A stretch of DNA of 64,000 nucleotides, from positions 17,156,939 to 17,220,938 of the forward strand of contig NC_049987.1 in NCBI RefSeq assembly GCF_000003815.2. Reading direction: 5' to 3'. The stretch comes from Branchiostoma floridae (Eukaryota; Chordata; Leptocardii; Amphioxiformes; Branchiostomatidae). Below, piece after piece: positions 63,201 to 64,000 of the stretch. A program made the translations under genes and the position numbers. The notes under the pieces were generated by a model, which was given only the letters and a program-made list of their open reading frames with translations, did not search any database and had not been told where the DNA came from. Numbering within the stretch: the stretch's first letter is position 1; each line of letters starts with the position of its first letter.

Positions 63201-63491
63201 AAAAAAAGCAGATTATTCTGCCAAACAACATTACATCCACAGTATGAAACATAGCAGATTATTTAGTTCTACTACATAACATCTAAAAACATAGCAGATT
63301 ATTCATTCCAAGAACATTCTACCCTGTACAGTTTACCATCCACTACCATCTACTGCTGACCGGCACCCCAGTCCAGAACAACATGGAGGAACTGTTCTCG
63401 CTGCTACATTTTGTGGCCCCCTCCCTCTTCAAGCAGCACTACATGGAAGACTTTGTAGACAGATACAGTGCAGTGGACAATGACAGCTCAA
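60214..63491 (+). CDS. CHD1L: Chromatin remodeller CHD1L (ALC1), 5' part only
   Basis: Seven exons give the first 235 residues in frame: 60214-60310, 60905-61017, 61415-61521, 62189-62303, 62408-62439, 62742-62823 and 63332-63491 (ends phase 1, continues beyond the window). SNF2 motifs in order: motif Q region [14 protein letters not shown], Walker [11 protein letters not shown], motif Ia [32 protein letters not shown], motif [18 protein letters not shown], motif [21 protein letters not shown]. The order and spacing follow human CHD1L, whose macro domain (not in this window) binds poly(ADP-ribose) and releases autoinhibition. The start is the first ATG in frame; the N-terminus is 14 residues shorter than human, so an upstream start exon is possible. 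Confidence 0.95.
61662..62091. mobile_element. CAGGG-ended MITE in CHD1L intron 3
   Basis: The ends CAGGGTTCTAGCTAGTGTAT and CCTGGTTAGAACCCTG are inverted, and the subterminal TTTTAGTGTAGTGG pairs with CCACTACGCTAAAA. The target-site duplication is unclear. No coding. Confidence 0.75.
62475..62570. repeat. (TG)n microsatellite in CHD1L intron 5
   Basis: Interrupted TG/TGTGCG tracts starting 36 bases after the donor of the 32-nt exon. Confidence 0.9.
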
Positions 63492-63534
63492 GTAAGTGGT
63501 CTAACAGTGTTAAAATTTGTTGCCAAATTTGAAG

Positions 63535-63888
63535 CAGGGCTCGAAATACTGGGTGCATGTGCACCCAGGTGCACCCAAAATTGGAGCTGTGCACCCAATT
63601 ATTTTCTGTGGGTGCACAGGGTGCATCCAAATATTTTCTTAGGTTTATGTATGTAAAGATATCAAAGTATACTAGTATACAACACATTCTTGACATCTAA
63701 GTTAGACAGATGATAGAAATGTCTGTCATGGTACTTGTTTAAAAATTTGATAGCTTGTAACTAAGTTTTATTTTTAGGTTATTAGTAAACTTAAATTTAA
63801 GTGGTGCACCCAAAATTTTTTAGTGCACCCAATTTTTTAAGCTGGGTGCACCAGTGCCCCTAATCCCAAAAACGAATTTCGAGCCCTG
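63535..63888. mobile_element. CAGGGCTCGAAAT-ended MITE after CHD1L exon 7
   Basis: The ends CAGGGCTCGAAAT and ATTTCGAGCCCTG are perfect 13-base inverted repeats, flanked by TTGAAG on each side (63529-63534, 63889-63894). The interior has repeated GGTGCACCCAAAATT blocks. A hAT-like origin is plausible from the ends. Confidence 0.85.
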
Positions 63889-64000
63889 TTGAAGTGTATT
63901 ATTTCTTCTGCTATTGTGTGTGTATGAACACAGCAATACATGTGTAAATCATACAGGTGTTATGATAGAGTAATCAACATCTTCTGGCTTCTTTATACAT

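Noticed and set aside
1-64000. Retroviruses, LTR pairs, Polintons or other capsid-bearing elements
   Set aside because: No paired LTRs, gag/env/capsid motifs or protein-primed polymerase were recognised; the only reverse transcriptase belongs to the LINE at 41-44 kb.
1-64000. tRNA or rRNA genes
   Set aside because: Box B-like sequences occur only in the SINEs near 45.2 kb; no complete cloverleaf gene was seen.

Overview
The window reads as an invertebrate deuterostome nuclear genome, most like amphioxus (Branchiostoma). It has intron-rich genes with conserved metazoan orthologues (RMI1, GPN2, CHD1L), tandem fibrinogen-domain lectin genes, a nucleotidyltransferase/TPR protein, and dense foldback elements, SINEs and microsatellites. 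The species call is inference. Three assembly gaps (runs of N) are present: 15185-15426, 53048-53147 and 57019-57118.

Layout. 1.5-7.7 kb (+): a nine-exon membrane LRR protein with a WSC domain spliced into its last LRR. 10.0-12.0 kb and 14.1-19.8 kb (-): two tandemly duplicated, secreted fibrinogen-related proteins. The duplication also carried two broken copies of the LRR gene's last exon (12.4 and 13.0 kb). Intron 1 of the second lectin gene holds a 3.4 kb foldback array. 22.5-28.1 kb (+): a predicted 1486-residue protein with a GlnD/DUF294-like nucleotidyltransferase and 15 TPR-like repeats of exactly 44 residues. 28.8-37.4 kb (-): RMI1, 13 exons, 754 aa, with a minisatellite in its last intron and a MITE at one splice donor. 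38.8-45.7 kb (+): GPN2, 310 aa, head-to-head with RMI1. It hosts an antisense LINE in intron 3 and an AT-AC (U12-type) intron before its last exon. 48.7-53.5 kb (-): a ubiquitin-like plus RING-IBR-RING E3 ligase. 60.2-63.5 kb (+): the 5' part of CHD1L (ALC1), running off the right edge.

Functionally the genes do not form one pathway. RMI1 (double Holliday junction dissolution) and CHD1L (PAR-dependent chromatin remodelling) are genome-maintenance genes, and GPN2 assists RNA polymerase assembly. The LRR-WSC protein, the lectins, the NTase-TPR protein and the E3 ligase look like lineage-specific surface, immune or signalling genes. Every exon chain given in full was checked by adding exon lengths and phases, and all close in frame. 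No retrovirus, LTR pair, Polinton or capsid/envelope gene was recognised.
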